Positions 32,713-41,565 of a stretch of 43,069 nucleotides of DNA are shown here, piece after piece (position 1 is the stretch's first letter; every line of letters begins with the position of its first letter). Where the stretch lies: assembly GCA_038248985.1 (NCBI GenBank), contig JBBRWV010000014.1:1-43069 (forward strand). The letters are read 5' to 3'. Under the pieces are notes generated by a model. The model ran no database searches, was not told the origin of the DNA, and was given only the letters and a program-made list of their open reading frames with translations. The position numbers were made by a program, and so were the translations under genes. This DNA comes from JBBRWV01 sp038248985. GTDB lineage: Bacteria; Planctomycetota; Phycisphaerae; WQYP01.

Positions 32713-33134
32713 GATCACGCGGGCATTCATCACGTGGGGCATCGGCGGTGGTACTGGTGGCAACGCTGGTGTTAATTTCGGCCGCGGTGGTGGCGCTGGC
32801 GCACTTGTTTGCGGTGGAGGCGAAACGTACGCGTGACGTGCGGGTCGAAACGCAGATGCGGGCATTGCTACTGGCGGGCGCGGATGTGGCGCGGCAGAAG
32901 GTGTCCGCACATTTCACCAGTGGCCATTTTGAGATTGCGATTCCTGAAGCGGCGCAAGGGGTCTTGGCGATCGACCTAAAACAGGTCGCGGCCCCGGCGC
33001 AGATCGTGGCGGAGATCACCGCACGGGTGGGGACGCGGACGACGCGACAAGATTTGATTTTCAGTCATGCGCGACAGGGAGAGAATCCGGAGACATCGAG
33101 CGAATGGGTGGTTACGTCGGCCTCGATGAAGTAA
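32709..33134 (+). CDS. GspK/PilX-like minor component
   Basis: A 141-residue protein with a short basic leader and a hydrophobic helix (RGASAVVLVATLVLISAAVVAL) in which the usual Glu is absent. This is the GspK/PilX type of prepilin-like protein, which lacks Glu at +5 and caps the pseudopilus tip. The remainder (RALLLAGADVARQKVSAHF, FEIAIPEAAQGVLAIDLKQV) has the GspK-like helix after the membrane segment but is much shorter than full GspK (~300 residues). It is the last gene of the operon; ATG overlaps the previous stop (ATGA). Confidence 0.7.
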   Translation: MRSRGHSSRGASAVVLVATLVLISAAVVALAHLFAVEAKRTRDVRVETQMRALLLAGADVARQKVSAHFTSGHFEIAIPEAAQGVLAIDLKQVAAPAQIVAEITARVGTRTTRQDLIFSHARQGENPETSSEWVVTSASMK

Positions 33135-33327
33135 AGACGGCCTCGCCGGGGGATAAGCTGTAGGGCGTGCAATATATGAACAAGCGGACGGCGTGAAACT
33201 ACTTGGCGACAGCGGGCGTGCCTGATACATTGGCGTACTTGATCCGGCCGCGAGGATCGCGCGCAGTGTTGAGTTCGATGCCGCCCGGCAGGATGGTCGC
33301 GGAAGCATCGTTCGGAGTCCCCCACCG

Positions 33328-34380
33328 GTGAGTCAGACCGTTTTACCTGTGGATGCAGGATTGCATCCGATTCGCGTGGTGCGTCTTCCTCTAGACAAAC
33401 TGCAGGCGGCGGTCGCATTTTTGCATGAGCGATCCGGGGGTGTGATGGAGATGATCGCGCATTTCTGGGAGAGGTTGGCCCAGACGCCGCCGTTGCAGCG
33501 CGGTGATCTGCACATGGTCGTGGCGGGGCCGGTGGTGAATAACAGTAGAAATGTAGATATAAATATATCAACATTAGATTGTGGGCATTTGACCGGGGCA
33601 ATGTTGTACGTGCCGAAGGCGCATCGGGCGGATGTCTTGGCATTGGACGAATTAACAGCGCGGGCATTTGCGGGCTATATCATTCAAAAGGGGGGAAGTC
33701 CGACCGCGTCCGGTTCGGGGCAGAACGCCGAAAACGGCGAAGGTGCACGAGGTTCCCTGGGATCGTTGGATTCTAAGTCTTTTGTTGATAACGACTTAAG
33801 CGGGTTTCTGGAGGTGGACTCCACGGATAAAGTGGCTATTGATTTTCTGACGGGCGGGGCTGAGGGGATTCAATGGATGGTGCCGCTGTTGTTGCCGCAC
33901 GTTGGCAAGCGAGCGCCAGCACGACAATTGGTGAATGAGGTGATGCACTTGCCTCCCCTAGTGCAGGTGGTGGGCGAGCCGGCGGTACGTTTGGCACGGG
34001 ATCCGGATCGTCCCACTTTGAATCGCTGGCGCCGACAGTATATGGAGGAGCGGGGCCTGACGTTCGACGCGGATATTGATGCGATGGTGGATGCAGGCCG
34101 CGTCTTTGTATTTGAGCACGAGCAAAACGTGGTTGCGGTGGCAAAATTTGATTTGGAACTGGCTCAGATCATTGAAATTGGCGGGGTGTATACGTTCCCG
34201 GAGTTTCGCAAGCATGGGTTTGGCGGCCGGATTGTCGCCGACTTGGCGGGACGCATTCGGCTGAAGGGGAAAAAGCCGGTATTGCAGGTGGATCATGCGA
34301 ATGATGTGGCGTTGCGGCTGTATCAGGGTTCGGGGTGGAAATCACAAGGACGGTTGGCGCGGGTGTGGCTGACGGGGTGA
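33328..34380 (+). CDS. GNAT-family acetyltransferase with long N-terminal region
   Basis: A 350-residue protein. The last ~110 residues are a GNAT domain: VVAVAKFDLELAQIIEIGGV, the acetyl-CoA loop FRKHGFGGRIVADL (RxxGxG), and VDHANDVALRLYQGSGWK, characteristic of the last motif. The first ~220 residues include a segment DVLALDELTARAFAGYII and a VPLLLPHVGKRAPARQLVNE stretch that I do not recognise. A domain-scale N-terminal extension is larger than usual. The start is GTG at 33328. It lies directly upstream of parS sites and parB, but a functional link to segregation is not implied. Substrate unknown. Confidence 0.72.
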   Translation: MSQTVLPVDAGLHPIRVVRLPLDKLQAAVAFLHERSGGVMEMIAHFWERLAQTPPLQRGDLHMVVAGPVVNNSRNVDINISTLDCGHLTGAMLYVPKAHRADVLALDELTARAFAGYIIQKGGSPTASGSGQNAENGEGARGSLGSLDSKSFVDNDLSGFLEVDSTDKVAIDFLTGGAEGIQWMVPLLLPHVGKRAPARQLVNEVMHLPPLVQVVGEPAVRLARDPDRPTLNRWRRQYMEERGLTFDADIDAMVDAGRVFVFEHEQNVVAVAKFDLELAQIIEIGGVYTFPEFRKHGFGGRIVADLAGRIRLKGKKPVLQVDHANDVALRLYQGSGWKSQGRLARVWLTG

Positions 34381-34473
34381 GGCTACTACGAAGTCTGGAG
34401 AGACAGGGGGCATTCAGATGGGCAGTTGCATGTAAAAAACGTGGCATGAGAATGTTGCAGCGGTCGGGTGTGG

Positions 34474-34489
34474 TGTTCCACGTGGAACA
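34474..34489. promoter_or_regulatory. parS: parS site 1
   Basis: The perfect 16-base palindrome TGTTCCACGTGGAACA, a close variant of the conserved parS (TGTTTCACGTGAAACA), which ParB binds. It sits 104 bases upstream of parB. Confidence 0.8.
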
Positions 34490-34544
34490 AATTTGGAAAA
34501 ATTGACGGCTAAAGATTGACGCATGTGGGGTGCCGGGGTAAACA

Positions 34545-34560
34545 TGTTCCACGTAGAACA
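34545..34560. promoter_or_regulatory. parS: parS site 2
   Basis: TGTTCCACGTAGAACA, one base from the first site and from a perfect palindrome, 33 bases upstream of the parB start. The pair probably nucleates ParB loading and may also autoregulate parB. Confidence 0.72.
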
Positions 34561-34592
34561 TTGAAACATTTCTTTTGAGAACGGAGTCTCGC

Positions 34593-35552
34593 ATGGCTGT
34601 TAAAGATCGTCCTCGTTTAGGCCGCGGTTTGAAATCCCTCATCACAACGCCTGTGGGTGTCCAATCACCCCCCTCCGCCTCCGCGGTTGCTCTGATCCCA
34701 GCAGACGGCCAGAACGGCTCCTCGGCAGAACGCTTTGCCCTGATCCCGCTCGATGACCTCTCCTCCAATCCCCACCAACCGCGTGAAAAGTTTGATCCCC
34801 AGCAACTCCAAGACCTGGTGGCCTCCATCAAGGTTTCTGGCGTGCTGCAGCCCATATTGGTGCGTCCCGTGGAGGGTGCGGAGGGAAAATATCAACTGGT
34901 AGCAGGCCATCGACGCGTGGAAGCCTCGCGTTTGGCTGGTTTACCCAATATTCCCGCCATTATTCGGACGGATGGCACGGATGAACGCCAGGCCGAATGG
35001 GCCCTTATTGAGAATATCCATCGCGAAGACCTGAACGCCATTGACCGCGCACGGGCATTTCGCAAATATATCGAAACATTTCACCTGACGCACCTGCAAG
35101 CAGGTGAACACCTTGGGCTGGACCGTGCCACGATCAGCAATTTTCTGCGGCTGCTTGATTTGAACACCGGCATTCAGGACCTGATCGCGCGCGGCCTGCT
35201 CAGCACCGGACATGCCAAGGTGCTCGCCGGCGTGGGGGACAAATCCACACAAGACCGATTCGCCAATCAGGCCGTGGCGGAGGGATATTCCGTTCGTAAG
35301 CTGGAAGAGGTCATCCACGCATCTCTTGCCGGTGGAGATTTAACAGGAGGCGCTTCCACCACCCAGGTTGCAGGTCACAGCCGCACCATGGTGACGAAGT
35401 CGGCTCATATTGTGGACCTGGAACAGGAGCTCTCGCGGAAGGTGGGCACACGGGTGCGTATCTTGCCCAGCAAAAAGAAGAACACCGGCAAAATTGTCGT
35501 GCAGTACTTCTCGCTCGACGAGTTCGACCGGATAGTTGAAAAATTTAATTAA
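34593..35552 (+). CDS. parB: Chromosome partitioning protein ParB
   Basis: A 319-residue ParB (CTPase clamp) that binds parS and drives origin segregation with ParA. Visible parts: the N-terminal GRGLKSLI ParA-interaction motif, IPLDDLSSNPHQPREKFDPQ, the CTP-binding motif as AGHRRVEASRLAG (family GERRxxA), ENIHREDLNAIDRARAFR, and a helix-turn-helix (HLGLDRATISNFLRLLDL). The C-terminal dimer domain ends in KIVVQYFSLDEFDRI. An upstream in-frame ATG at 34575 is possible; ATG at 34593 is preferred. ParA is not in the window, and two parS sites precede it. The + strand here is C-richer than in the earlier genes. Confidence 0.95.
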   Translation: MAVKDRPRLGRGLKSLITTPVGVQSPPSASAVALIPADGQNGSSAERFALIPLDDLSSNPHQPREKFDPQQLQDLVASIKVSGVLQPILVRPVEGAEGKYQLVAGHRRVEASRLAGLPNIPAIIRTDGTDERQAEWALIENIHREDLNAIDRARAFRKYIETFHLTHLQAGEHLGLDRATISNFLRLLDLNTGIQDLIARGLLSTGHAKVLAGVGDKSTQDRFANQAVAEGYSVRKLEEVIHASLAGGDLTGGASTTQVAGHSRTMVTKSAHIVDLEQELSRKVGTRVRILPSKKKNTGKIVVQYFSLDEFDRIVEKFN

Positions 35553-35651
35553 TATACATATATAGAGTTCTGTACGTATTGTGTGCACCCCGTTTACCAG
35601 CACGCCGTCGCGCGCCAATCATGAGAGCCGACGAGGCAAGGCAAATATTTA

Positions 35652-36137
35652 TTATAGTGTGTCCATATGTACATATGTAGAATAGGTATGTACGTCGGCG
35701 TTGGAATCGCGTCGAGAGGGCGAATCCCAAGGCAACGCGGCGCGATGATGGCGCAGCATAATTATCCGATCGCCTTCCATGTCCACGGCAATCACATCGA
35801 TCCGGGGTCGCAAGATCGCCACCCTGCGCTTGCGTAGAATGAACCTCACGTTGGCCCGCATCGACTTCTGCTTTTTGTGGCGAATCGACGCCTCGGCGGA
35901 AATCAGCGACTCGGCCTGCTTGGATCGAACCTCCACAAATACCAGGGCGTTACCATCGACCGCCAGGATGTCGATGTCTGAACCCGTGGCGGTACGCACG
36001 CGCTGGCCGAGGAGACGCCATCCCTGCTTTTTCAAGTAACGCGCGGCATGGTCCTCGGCGGACAGACCGCGACGATGGCGAAACGGAAGCATCACGGCAG
36101 GTAAAGGAAAAAGCGTTGTGGCAAGTCGTCGAAACAT
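35652..36137 (-). CDS. yraN: YraN/UPF0102-family protein
   Basis: A 161-residue protein of the UPF0102 family, thought to have a restriction-endonuclease-like fold acting on nucleic acids. Seen here: GLSAEDHAARYLKKQGWRLL, the metal-binding GSDIDILAVDGNALVFVEVR (D-(x)n-ExK-like region with EVR), and KKQKSMRANVRFILRK. The C-terminal ~40 residues run into AT-rich, palindrome-bearing DNA (CATATGTACATATG at 35664-35677) and may not be conserved. Start could be 36137 or the ATG at 36092. No HII-RNase partner (rnhB) is adjacent, although yraN genes often sit beside it. Confidence 0.82.
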   Translation of the reverse strand: MFRRLATTLFPLPAVMLPFRHRRGLSAEDHAARYLKKQGWRLLGQRVRTATGSDIDILAVDGNALVFVEVRSKQAESLISAEASIRHKKQKSMRANVRFILRKRRVAILRPRIDVIAVDMEGDRIIMLRHHRAALPWDSPSRRDSNADVHTYSTYVHMDTL

Positions 36138-36196
36138 CGTTAACCCTGCACAAGAAATGTCGAACTCGCGGGAACCCGGCGGCTCTTTTCCCGTAT

Positions 36197-37330
36197 TTAT
36201 ACGTGATATGACCAGGTGATGCGATTCGCCGCGTGGTCATGCAGAAAACAAAATCGACCTTCGCGCTCGCGCAGGGGCGCGTACCATGGCCGGGAATATA
36301 CCGTGCAACGCGCTTCGTGATCATCGCATTTCCATTGGCCACTATTTCGTTTGAGCAAATCCACATGCAAGGTCGCCCACTTCTCCAGTGTCGTGTCCGC
36401 CAAAAGGCGATCAGCCATGGCAAACGATCCCAATGTCACCCGATGATGGAATCGGGAAAAATCGAGGCGGGTACTTCCCGGCAGAAGCGCAAATTTCTTC
36501 GGCGTCATTCGCGGTGGAACCCACCCGACGGCTCCATAAACACACCAGAATCGCTCGTGCTCTATGGCCAGGCGCTGCGCGGTCTTGAGAAGATCCAGCA
36601 CGATCGTTTCGAGGTGTTCGGGTTGCGCCGGCCAATGCAACTCAAGCAATCGACCCTGCGCAACCAACAACACGCTTGAGCTTTCGCCGGTGGTGATGCG
36701 TGTGTAACCGGCGTGCTCGGTAAGGCGAGCACCGGGCCGTTTGCGCAGCGCCGCAACCTGAGTGCGAAAGAGTCTGTTCGCATCGCGCCGAAAGAACCCC
36801 AGGCACCCCGGCGTGTGCCAGCGCATTTCAAGGCGCGGCGAGCGCAGATCCACGAAAAATAGTGCGCCCGTGAAAGCATCTCCGCGATGGGCCTGAAGAT
36901 TCCAACTAGTGGGAAGGAGTAGCGGCATGCCGTGCCAGGCAAAACGCTGAAACCCGCGAGGTGTGCTGAGAAGTTCGTTGAGGAATGTGGTCACTCCGTC
37001 GATTGTGGACGGGACGAGGCCACTTCGCAAACACCCACATTTACGCATTTGAAAAAACGAGCACAACTGGCGAACCTGTGAACATTCTTGGGACTTGCCT
37101 GTTAAAGGGGGGTGCAAGTGGACAATAACTTGTGGCGCTGCTGAACTGGGGGTAGTTGAGGAAAAATATAAATTTTCTGATCCACCCTCCTGAACTGCCT
37201 CCCCTAAATAACCGAGATACTCAGAGTGGCAATCTACGAAGTGCCCGGATGCCGAATAACGGCTGAAGGCCGGATGTTCTCGGAACCACGTGAGGCACGC
37301 GGCAACGAGTTCACCTGGAAAGGTGCTCAT
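36197..37330 (-). CDS. Uncharacterised protein (planctomycete-type)
   Basis: The function is not recognised. The 377-residue product, taken from the ATG at 37330, is rich in Cys and Trp. Its central half begins FQRFAWHGMPLLLPTSWNLQ and contains FFVDLRSPRLEMRWHTP, a pattern I associate with hypothetical proteins of planctomycetes. Later segments ERFWCVYGAVGWVPPRMTPK and HHRVTLGSFAMADRLL are also mixed and beta-like. No signal peptide or membrane helix is seen. The first ~94 residues look less protein-like, so the true start may be the ATG at 37048. ATG 37330 overlaps the stop of a 20-codon leader frame (37327-37389). It is divergent from the giant coiled-coil gene. Confidence 0.6.
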   Translation of the reverse strand: MSTFPGELVAACLTWFREHPAFSRYSASGHFVDCHSEYLGYLGEAVQEGGSENLYFSSTTPSSAAPQVIVHLHPPLTGKSQECSQVRQLCSFFQMRKCGCLRSGLVPSTIDGVTTFLNELLSTPRGFQRFAWHGMPLLLPTSWNLQAHRGDAFTGALFFVDLRSPRLEMRWHTPGCLGFFRRDANRLFRTQVAALRKRPGARLTEHAGYTRITTGESSSVLLVAQGRLLELHWPAQPEHLETIVLDLLKTAQRLAIEHERFWCVYGAVGWVPPRMTPKKFALLPGSTRLDFSRFHHRVTLGSFAMADRLLADTTLEKWATLHVDLLKRNSGQWKCDDHEARCTVYSRPWYAPLREREGRFCFLHDHAANRITWSYHV

Positions 37331-37389
37331 TGGCGTTGCCACCAATGCAGTAATGCTGTTGTAAGCATGAAGATCCAGGCATGAGCCAT
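37327..37389 (-). CDS. Possible coupled leader peptide ORF
   Basis: A 20-residue frame (MAHAWIFMLTTALLHWWQRQ) starting ATG at 37389, preceded by a strong ribosome site AAGGAGGAGAGG. Its TGA stop overlaps the ATG at 37330 of the next gene (ATGA), the arrangement used for translational coupling. The peptide has three aromatic Trp and hydrophobic residues, so it could be a leader controlling the downstream gene, or simply chance next to a good Shine-Dalgarno sequence. Confidence 0.3.
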   Translation of the reverse strand: MAHAWIFMLTTALLHWWQRQ

Positions 37390-37458
37390 CGACCTCTCCT
37401 CCTTCTCGCTGCGGCACCAAGAAGGAAACTCGACGGCTGAATCGGAAGGTAAAGACTC

Positions 37459-40400
37459 ATGACAGACGCGAACGGAAAATCCACCGGCGACGTGCTAACC
37501 GATCTGGTATCCATAGAGGATGGCGCAGAACTCAAGAGCGTCGCGGGTCCCGGCGCCAGCGGACAAGACAGCATTCTCAATGCCGCGGCCATGTTTGAGC
37601 AGCAACTCGAACAGATGAGCGCTTGGAAACATCAGTTGGCCGCGCAAATGGAAATCTTGCGGCGGGATGGAATCAAGATACTGGAGCGACAGAAACAGCT
37701 GGCGATTGAGAAGCGCAAGCTGGCGGAGGATCGCGATTCGGTCTCTGCGGATCGAACCCTGGTAGTGAAGCTGCAGGGCGAAGTGGAGGCGCAGCGCAGC
37801 AATCTGGAAAAGCGCGCCGCAGAACTGGCCTCGGCCAAATCCGAGCTGGAGAAACTAGCCGCCGATAAAGAAAAGTGGTTGGAAGAACTGACCAGCGCGC
37901 AGCGTGGTGCGACCGAAGCGAAGACGGCCCGCGATGCGGCGGCCGCTCAGGTTGAACAAGCCGAAACGCGCCTGTCGGAAATCCGGGTCCTCGAAGGACA
38001 GCGTGACTCTTTGCATGCCTCGATTGCGGAGTCACAGCGGGCGTTGGGGGATCTCGAAGCGCAACGCGTGGAAATACAAGAGAAGCAACATGCGCTGCAG
38101 CTGCGTGACGCGGAACTGACCGCCCGTGAGCACGGGCTGGGCGAGCAGGAGGTGAAATTCCTGGCGATGGAAATCACCGTGCGGGAACAGACCGAACAGA
38201 TCACCCTGGAACGCCGGCAGCTACACGACGCGCAAAAGCAGTTAGGGCTGCAACGCGACGCCTTGGCGGAACAATACGCCGATGCCCAACAGAAAATGAA
38301 TGCGGCGCAGCGCCAACTCACACTTGATCGCGCCGAAGCGCAAGAGCGATTGGCTCAGGCCACGACTGCGATGTCTTCTGTGCAGGAGGCCCAAGCCTCG
38401 CTCGCTGCCCATGAACTCGACCTCGCGCAACGCGGCCAGGAACTGAGCGCCCGAGATGCGATCCTGACGAGCCAGGCGGCGAACTGCGCAGCTCGTGAAC
38501 AGGAACTGCTGGCGGCCAAAAACGAAGTGGCCGCCGCGCAAGCGGCACTGGCCGTACAGACCGCGGCGCTGGCGGAACAGGAACGGACCATTCTTGCGGC
38601 GCGCACAAACCTGGATGCTGAAGTGGCGCAGCGCACGGCGGAAGCCGCCGCATTGCAGTCGCAGCTTGGGGAAGACCGTGCGGCGCTGGTGCGGACGCGC
38701 GCGGAGATGCAACGCAGAATGGACCAGGCGGAAGTGGAACATGCCGAGCAACTGGAACTGCTGGCGAAACAGACACGGCGATTGAGCGAGCGGCGCGGCG
38801 AGCTGGAGGCGGCCACGACTGATCTGCAGAAGGAAATTGAACAGCGCGTGGCCCGGGCCAGCGAGGCGATGAAGGAGGAATTGGCTCGTGCCCAACACAC
38901 TTATGAGCAGAAGATCTCGACGCTGCGCCGGCAATTGGAAGAACAGGAGGTGTCGGGGAGCCTGTGGCGTTTGAAAGAAGAAGAGATGCGCAAACACCTG
39001 AGCGAAGCCGAATGGCAGGCGAAGATGGCGCGCGACGAGTTAAGCAAGTTGCACAACGAAATGCAGGGGATGTCCCAGGCACGCACCGAACTGGAGAATC
39101 AGCTTTCGGAACAGCTGCGGCGCTTTGACCGGGATGCCGCGGAATGGCAACGGAAGCTTGAGCTGGCGACCGCAGAAAAATCAGTCCTTCAGGATCAGGC
39201 CGCGATCGCCGCGTTGGCTGCCGCGCGGTCCGAGATCGATTCGCTGCAACAGCAAATTACGGAAGTCGCGTCGGCGCGAACAGAACTGGACCGACGGCTG
39301 TCCGAACGCGATGCGGGACATGCCGAGGAAATTGTGCGTTTGCGCGGAGAAGCCGAGAAGATACTGGCGCAGGAGCGGGCGCGGGCGGAAGAGCGTGTCG
39401 CAGAATTGATGATCGAAGCTGGGGCATTAAAGAACAAGGCTGGCCGCAGCGATGGAGCCAGTGCAGAAGCCACGGAGTTACGGGAAAAACTGTCGTCAGC
39501 GGAAAAAGAATGGTCTACCGCGCTGGCGCAGCGCGACGCTCAAATCGCCGAATGGCGTAACCAATTTGAGCAGGTCAGACGAGATCTGCAGACGGCACAA
39601 GCGGCCGCTTCGACCGCGGTGACGACGGAGGTTTCGCTCCCGGCCGACACCCGACAATTGGAAGAGTTGCGCCGGCAGTTGACGCAAATGGAAGCCCAAC
39701 GGAACGAGCTGGCGACGCAGCTTTTTGCGATCCAGGACTCCTTGCAGCGCCGCGAGGAAGAAGCGTTGCTCACCCGCAGTTCGCTCGAAGGGCAATTACT
39801 CGACTTGCAGGAAAAAACGGAGAGGCTGGAGGCGGAGAAATCCCGATGGACAACGCCAGCAACTGCGGCACACGCGGTGTCGACAAAGGCGGGCAACGTC
39901 TTGATAGACTCGGCCCGATTGGGCCAAAATCGCGAACGGCTGTTGCGCCAGGCCCGGAGCCTCCGCGCGTACCGCAAGCAGATGCGGGAAAGCACGGGAA
40001 CACTGGCGTCCGGCCGCGATGAGTTGGTTCAGCAGCGAGAGCAGCTTCGCGTGCGAAAAGAAAATCTCGAACAAGTGAAGCGCTTGCTGGAAAAACAGGA
40101 GATGGTCATGGCACGAAAACTTGCCGACCACAACGCATTGAAGACCGTGGCGGCGGTGGGGATCTTCGTGATCATGGTATTGGGGAGCGCGTTCTTAAGT
40201 GTTTATAAATTTGTCGCGCCCAACTACCGCACGGAAGCGGTGGTGCAACTTGTGGTGCCCGCCGGCGTGACCGGCCAGGAGCTGTCTGCGTGGCAATCGC
40301 GCCAGGCAGAGTTTGTGCGGAACAGCGAAGTCACCTACGCCGCGTGGAAAATTCTGCGCGGACCGGATGAACGCTACGCGATGCATGATGTGCGCGACGA

Positions 40401-40809
40401 GTGGCTGCAATCCCTCGTTAAGAATCTGACGTTGCAGTTGGATCCGCAGAGCAAAACGCTGGCCCTGCGTTACAGCGGTCCTGATTCGCTGGGCGTTTCA
40501 CAGGTTACCAACGCGTTGGCAATTGCTTTTAGCAATCCGGGAATGCGGGAGTCGACAGACCTGACGCAGTCATTTGGCGCAGGCAGTACCGTGCTGGCCA
40601 AAGCCACACCGCCAATGTTTGCCGCCGAAGATTACCGTCTCGTGATCGGCTTGAGCGTGGCTGCCATCGTCCTGTTCCTGAGCCTGATTGTCGTCGTGAT
40701 TTTCCGCCACTATGTCGCGCGGCAACTTCGCGAGATCGACCAGATGGCCGATGACAGCGACCTGGAAGATATCCGCGGCGAGATGCCCATCGATGTGCGA
40801 CCCGCCTGA
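37459..40809 (+). CDS. Giant coiled-coil protein with Wzz-like two-helix membrane module
   Basis: A 1116-residue protein. Residues ~45-860 are almost entirely heptad-rich coiled coil, rich in Glu, Gln, Ala, Arg and Lys (for example LEKLAADKEKWLEELTSAQR), broken only by a short Ala/Ser/Thr-rich spacer near 720. A transmembrane helix follows at ~897-917 (VAAVGIFVIMVLGSAFLSVY), then an external domain of ~140 residues beginning FVAPNYRTEAVVQLVVP and containing TLQLDPQSKTLALRYSGPDS. A second helix at ~1062-1083 (LVIGLSVAAIVLFLSLIVVV) precedes a short cytoplasmic tail. Two helices with an external strand-rich loop resemble the Wzz chain-length determinant family of polysaccharide export. The coiled coil would be cytoplasmic. 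Wzz normally lacks so large a coil, so the Wzz relation is inferred and uncertain. Terminator follows. Confidence 0.75.
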   Translation: MTDANGKSTGDVLTDLVSIEDGAELKSVAGPGASGQDSILNAAAMFEQQLEQMSAWKHQLAAQMEILRRDGIKILERQKQLAIEKRKLAEDRDSVSADRTLVVKLQGEVEAQRSNLEKRAAELASAKSELEKLAADKEKWLEELTSAQRGATEAKTARDAAAAQVEQAETRLSEIRVLEGQRDSLHASIAESQRALGDLEAQRVEIQEKQHALQLRDAELTAREHGLGEQEVKFLAMEITVREQTEQITLERRQLHDAQKQLGLQRDALAEQYADAQQKMNAAQRQLTLDRAEAQERLAQATTAMSSVQEAQASLAAHELDLAQRGQELSARDAILTSQAANCAAREQELLAAKNEVAAAQAALAVQTAALAEQERTILAARTNLDAEVAQRTAEAAALQSQLGEDRAALVRTRAEMQRRMDQAEVEHAEQLELLAKQTRRLSERRGELEAATTDLQKEIEQRVARASEAMKEELARAQHTYEQKISTLRRQLEEQEVSGSLWRLKEEEMRKHLSEAEWQAKMARDELSKLHNEMQGMSQARTELENQLSEQLRRFDRDAAEWQRKLELATAEKSVLQDQAAIAALAAARSEIDSLQQQITEVASARTELDRRLSERDAGHAEEIVRLRGEAEKILAQERARAEERVAELMIEAGALKNKAGRSDGASAEATELREKLSSAEKEWSTALAQRDAQIAEWRNQFEQVRRDLQTAQAAASTAVTTEVSLPADTRQLEELRRQLTQMEAQRNELATQLFAIQDSLQRREEEALLTRSSLEGQLLDLQEKTERLEAEKSRWTTPATAAHAVSTKAGNVLIDSARLGQNRERLLRQARSLRAYRKQMRESTGTLASGRDELVQQREQLRVRKENLEQVKRLLEKQEMVMARKLADHNALKTVAAVGIFVIMVLGSAFLSVYKFVAPNYRTEAVVQLVVPAGVTGQELSAWQSRQAEFVRNSEVTYAAWKILRGPDERYAMHDVRDEWLQSLVKNLTLQLDPQSKTLALRYSGPDSLGVSQVTNALAIAFSNPGMRESTDLTQSFGAGSTVLAKATPPMFAAEDYRLVIGLSVAAIVLFLSLIVVVIFRHYVARQLREIDQMADDSDLEDIRGEMPIDVRPA

Positions 40810-40826
40810 AAAAGCCGTCAATCTAA

Positions 40827-40849
40827 ACGCGCCAACGCGTCTTTTTTTC
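40827..40849 (+). terminator. Rho-independent terminator
   Basis: A short stem ACGCG/CGCGT around the loop CCAA, followed by CTTTTTTTC. It lies 17 bases after the stop of the giant coiled-coil gene. Confidence 0.7.
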
Positions 40850-40908
40850 ATTGCAATTAGATTTGCGCAAAAAAATCAGTTGTGTACGGATTTTAAGGGC
40901 AGACCCCT

Positions 40909-41565
40909 TCACCACTCCAGACGGGGTGGTTTCTCAAGCAGGTCATCTACACGCTTCTTGATGAGTTGGGCCTTAATCTTTTCGCGCTCTTTGAGCTGAT
41001 TCTCAAGCTCCTTGAGTTTCTGCGCCTGCTCATCGATCTGCAACTGACGAATTTTCTGTCGATTGTCAAACTGATCGGTCAGTACTTGGGCGAGCTCGGC
41101 AGTCATGCGTGTTTTGTCGGCGGCGGAAAGGTCGGGAGCTTTTAAACTTTTGGCGAGCCGCAGCGATTTATAATAGAGTTCGAAATCCTTCAAGTTCAAT
41201 TCGTAGAGCTTGGGATTTTTTCGCTTGAGCTCTTGCAAGGTATTGACGGTGTCGGCGGCCTTGCGAATTGTTTCTTCAAACTTGGCGGGGTCCTTTTCCC
41301 GCAGAACGCGCGCCTGTTCCCACACGTCTGGCTGGGTGACGCGGAAAAATTCCATCGTGCGTTCGATTTCTTCCTGACGCTTGCGTTCACGCTCTTTGTC
41401 GCGATCGGTGGCAGGACGAGGAGCTGGCGCGGTAGCAGTGCGGGTGGTGGATGTAGCAGTGGGGGCGGGATTTTCAGCGAATAGAAAAAGTGAGGGGACT
41501 GTCATGAGGGCAACCGCCAACAGCGTGTGGCGCGGCCGAAAGAACCTGGGGGAGTAATTTATCAT
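40909..41565 (-). CDS. Exported coiled-coil protein in sigma-factor operon
   Basis: Not a recognised family. The 218-residue product (ATG at 41565) has an N-terminal signal segment (RHTLLAVALMTVPSLFLFAEN), a proline/threonine-rich linker and then charged helices throughout (DRDKERERKRQEEIERTMEF, QIDEQAQKLKELENQLKERE) that form a coiled coil. No lipobox or membrane anchor beyond the signal is seen, so it is probably periplasmic. An in-frame upstream start exists (41619), but the signal segment supports 41565. It follows the anti-sigma gene on the same strand, 149 bases downstream, so it may be an output or sensor in that system. The function is not known. Confidence 0.6.
   Translation of the reverse strand: MINYSPRFFRPRHTLLAVALMTVPSLFLFAENPAPTATSTTRTATAPAPRPATDRDKERERKRQEEIERTMEFFRVTQPDVWEQARVLREKDPAKFEETIRKAADTVNTLQELKRKNPKLYELNLKDFELYYKSLRLAKSLKAPDLSAADKTRMTAELAQVLTDQFDNRQKIRQLQIDEQAQKLKELENQLKEREKIKAQLIKKRVDDLLEKPPRLEW

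Noticed and set aside
33194..33330. Minus-strand open stretch with pseudopilin-like tail
   Set aside because: No start codon and closed upstream by a stop; about 46 codons, not a credible gene.
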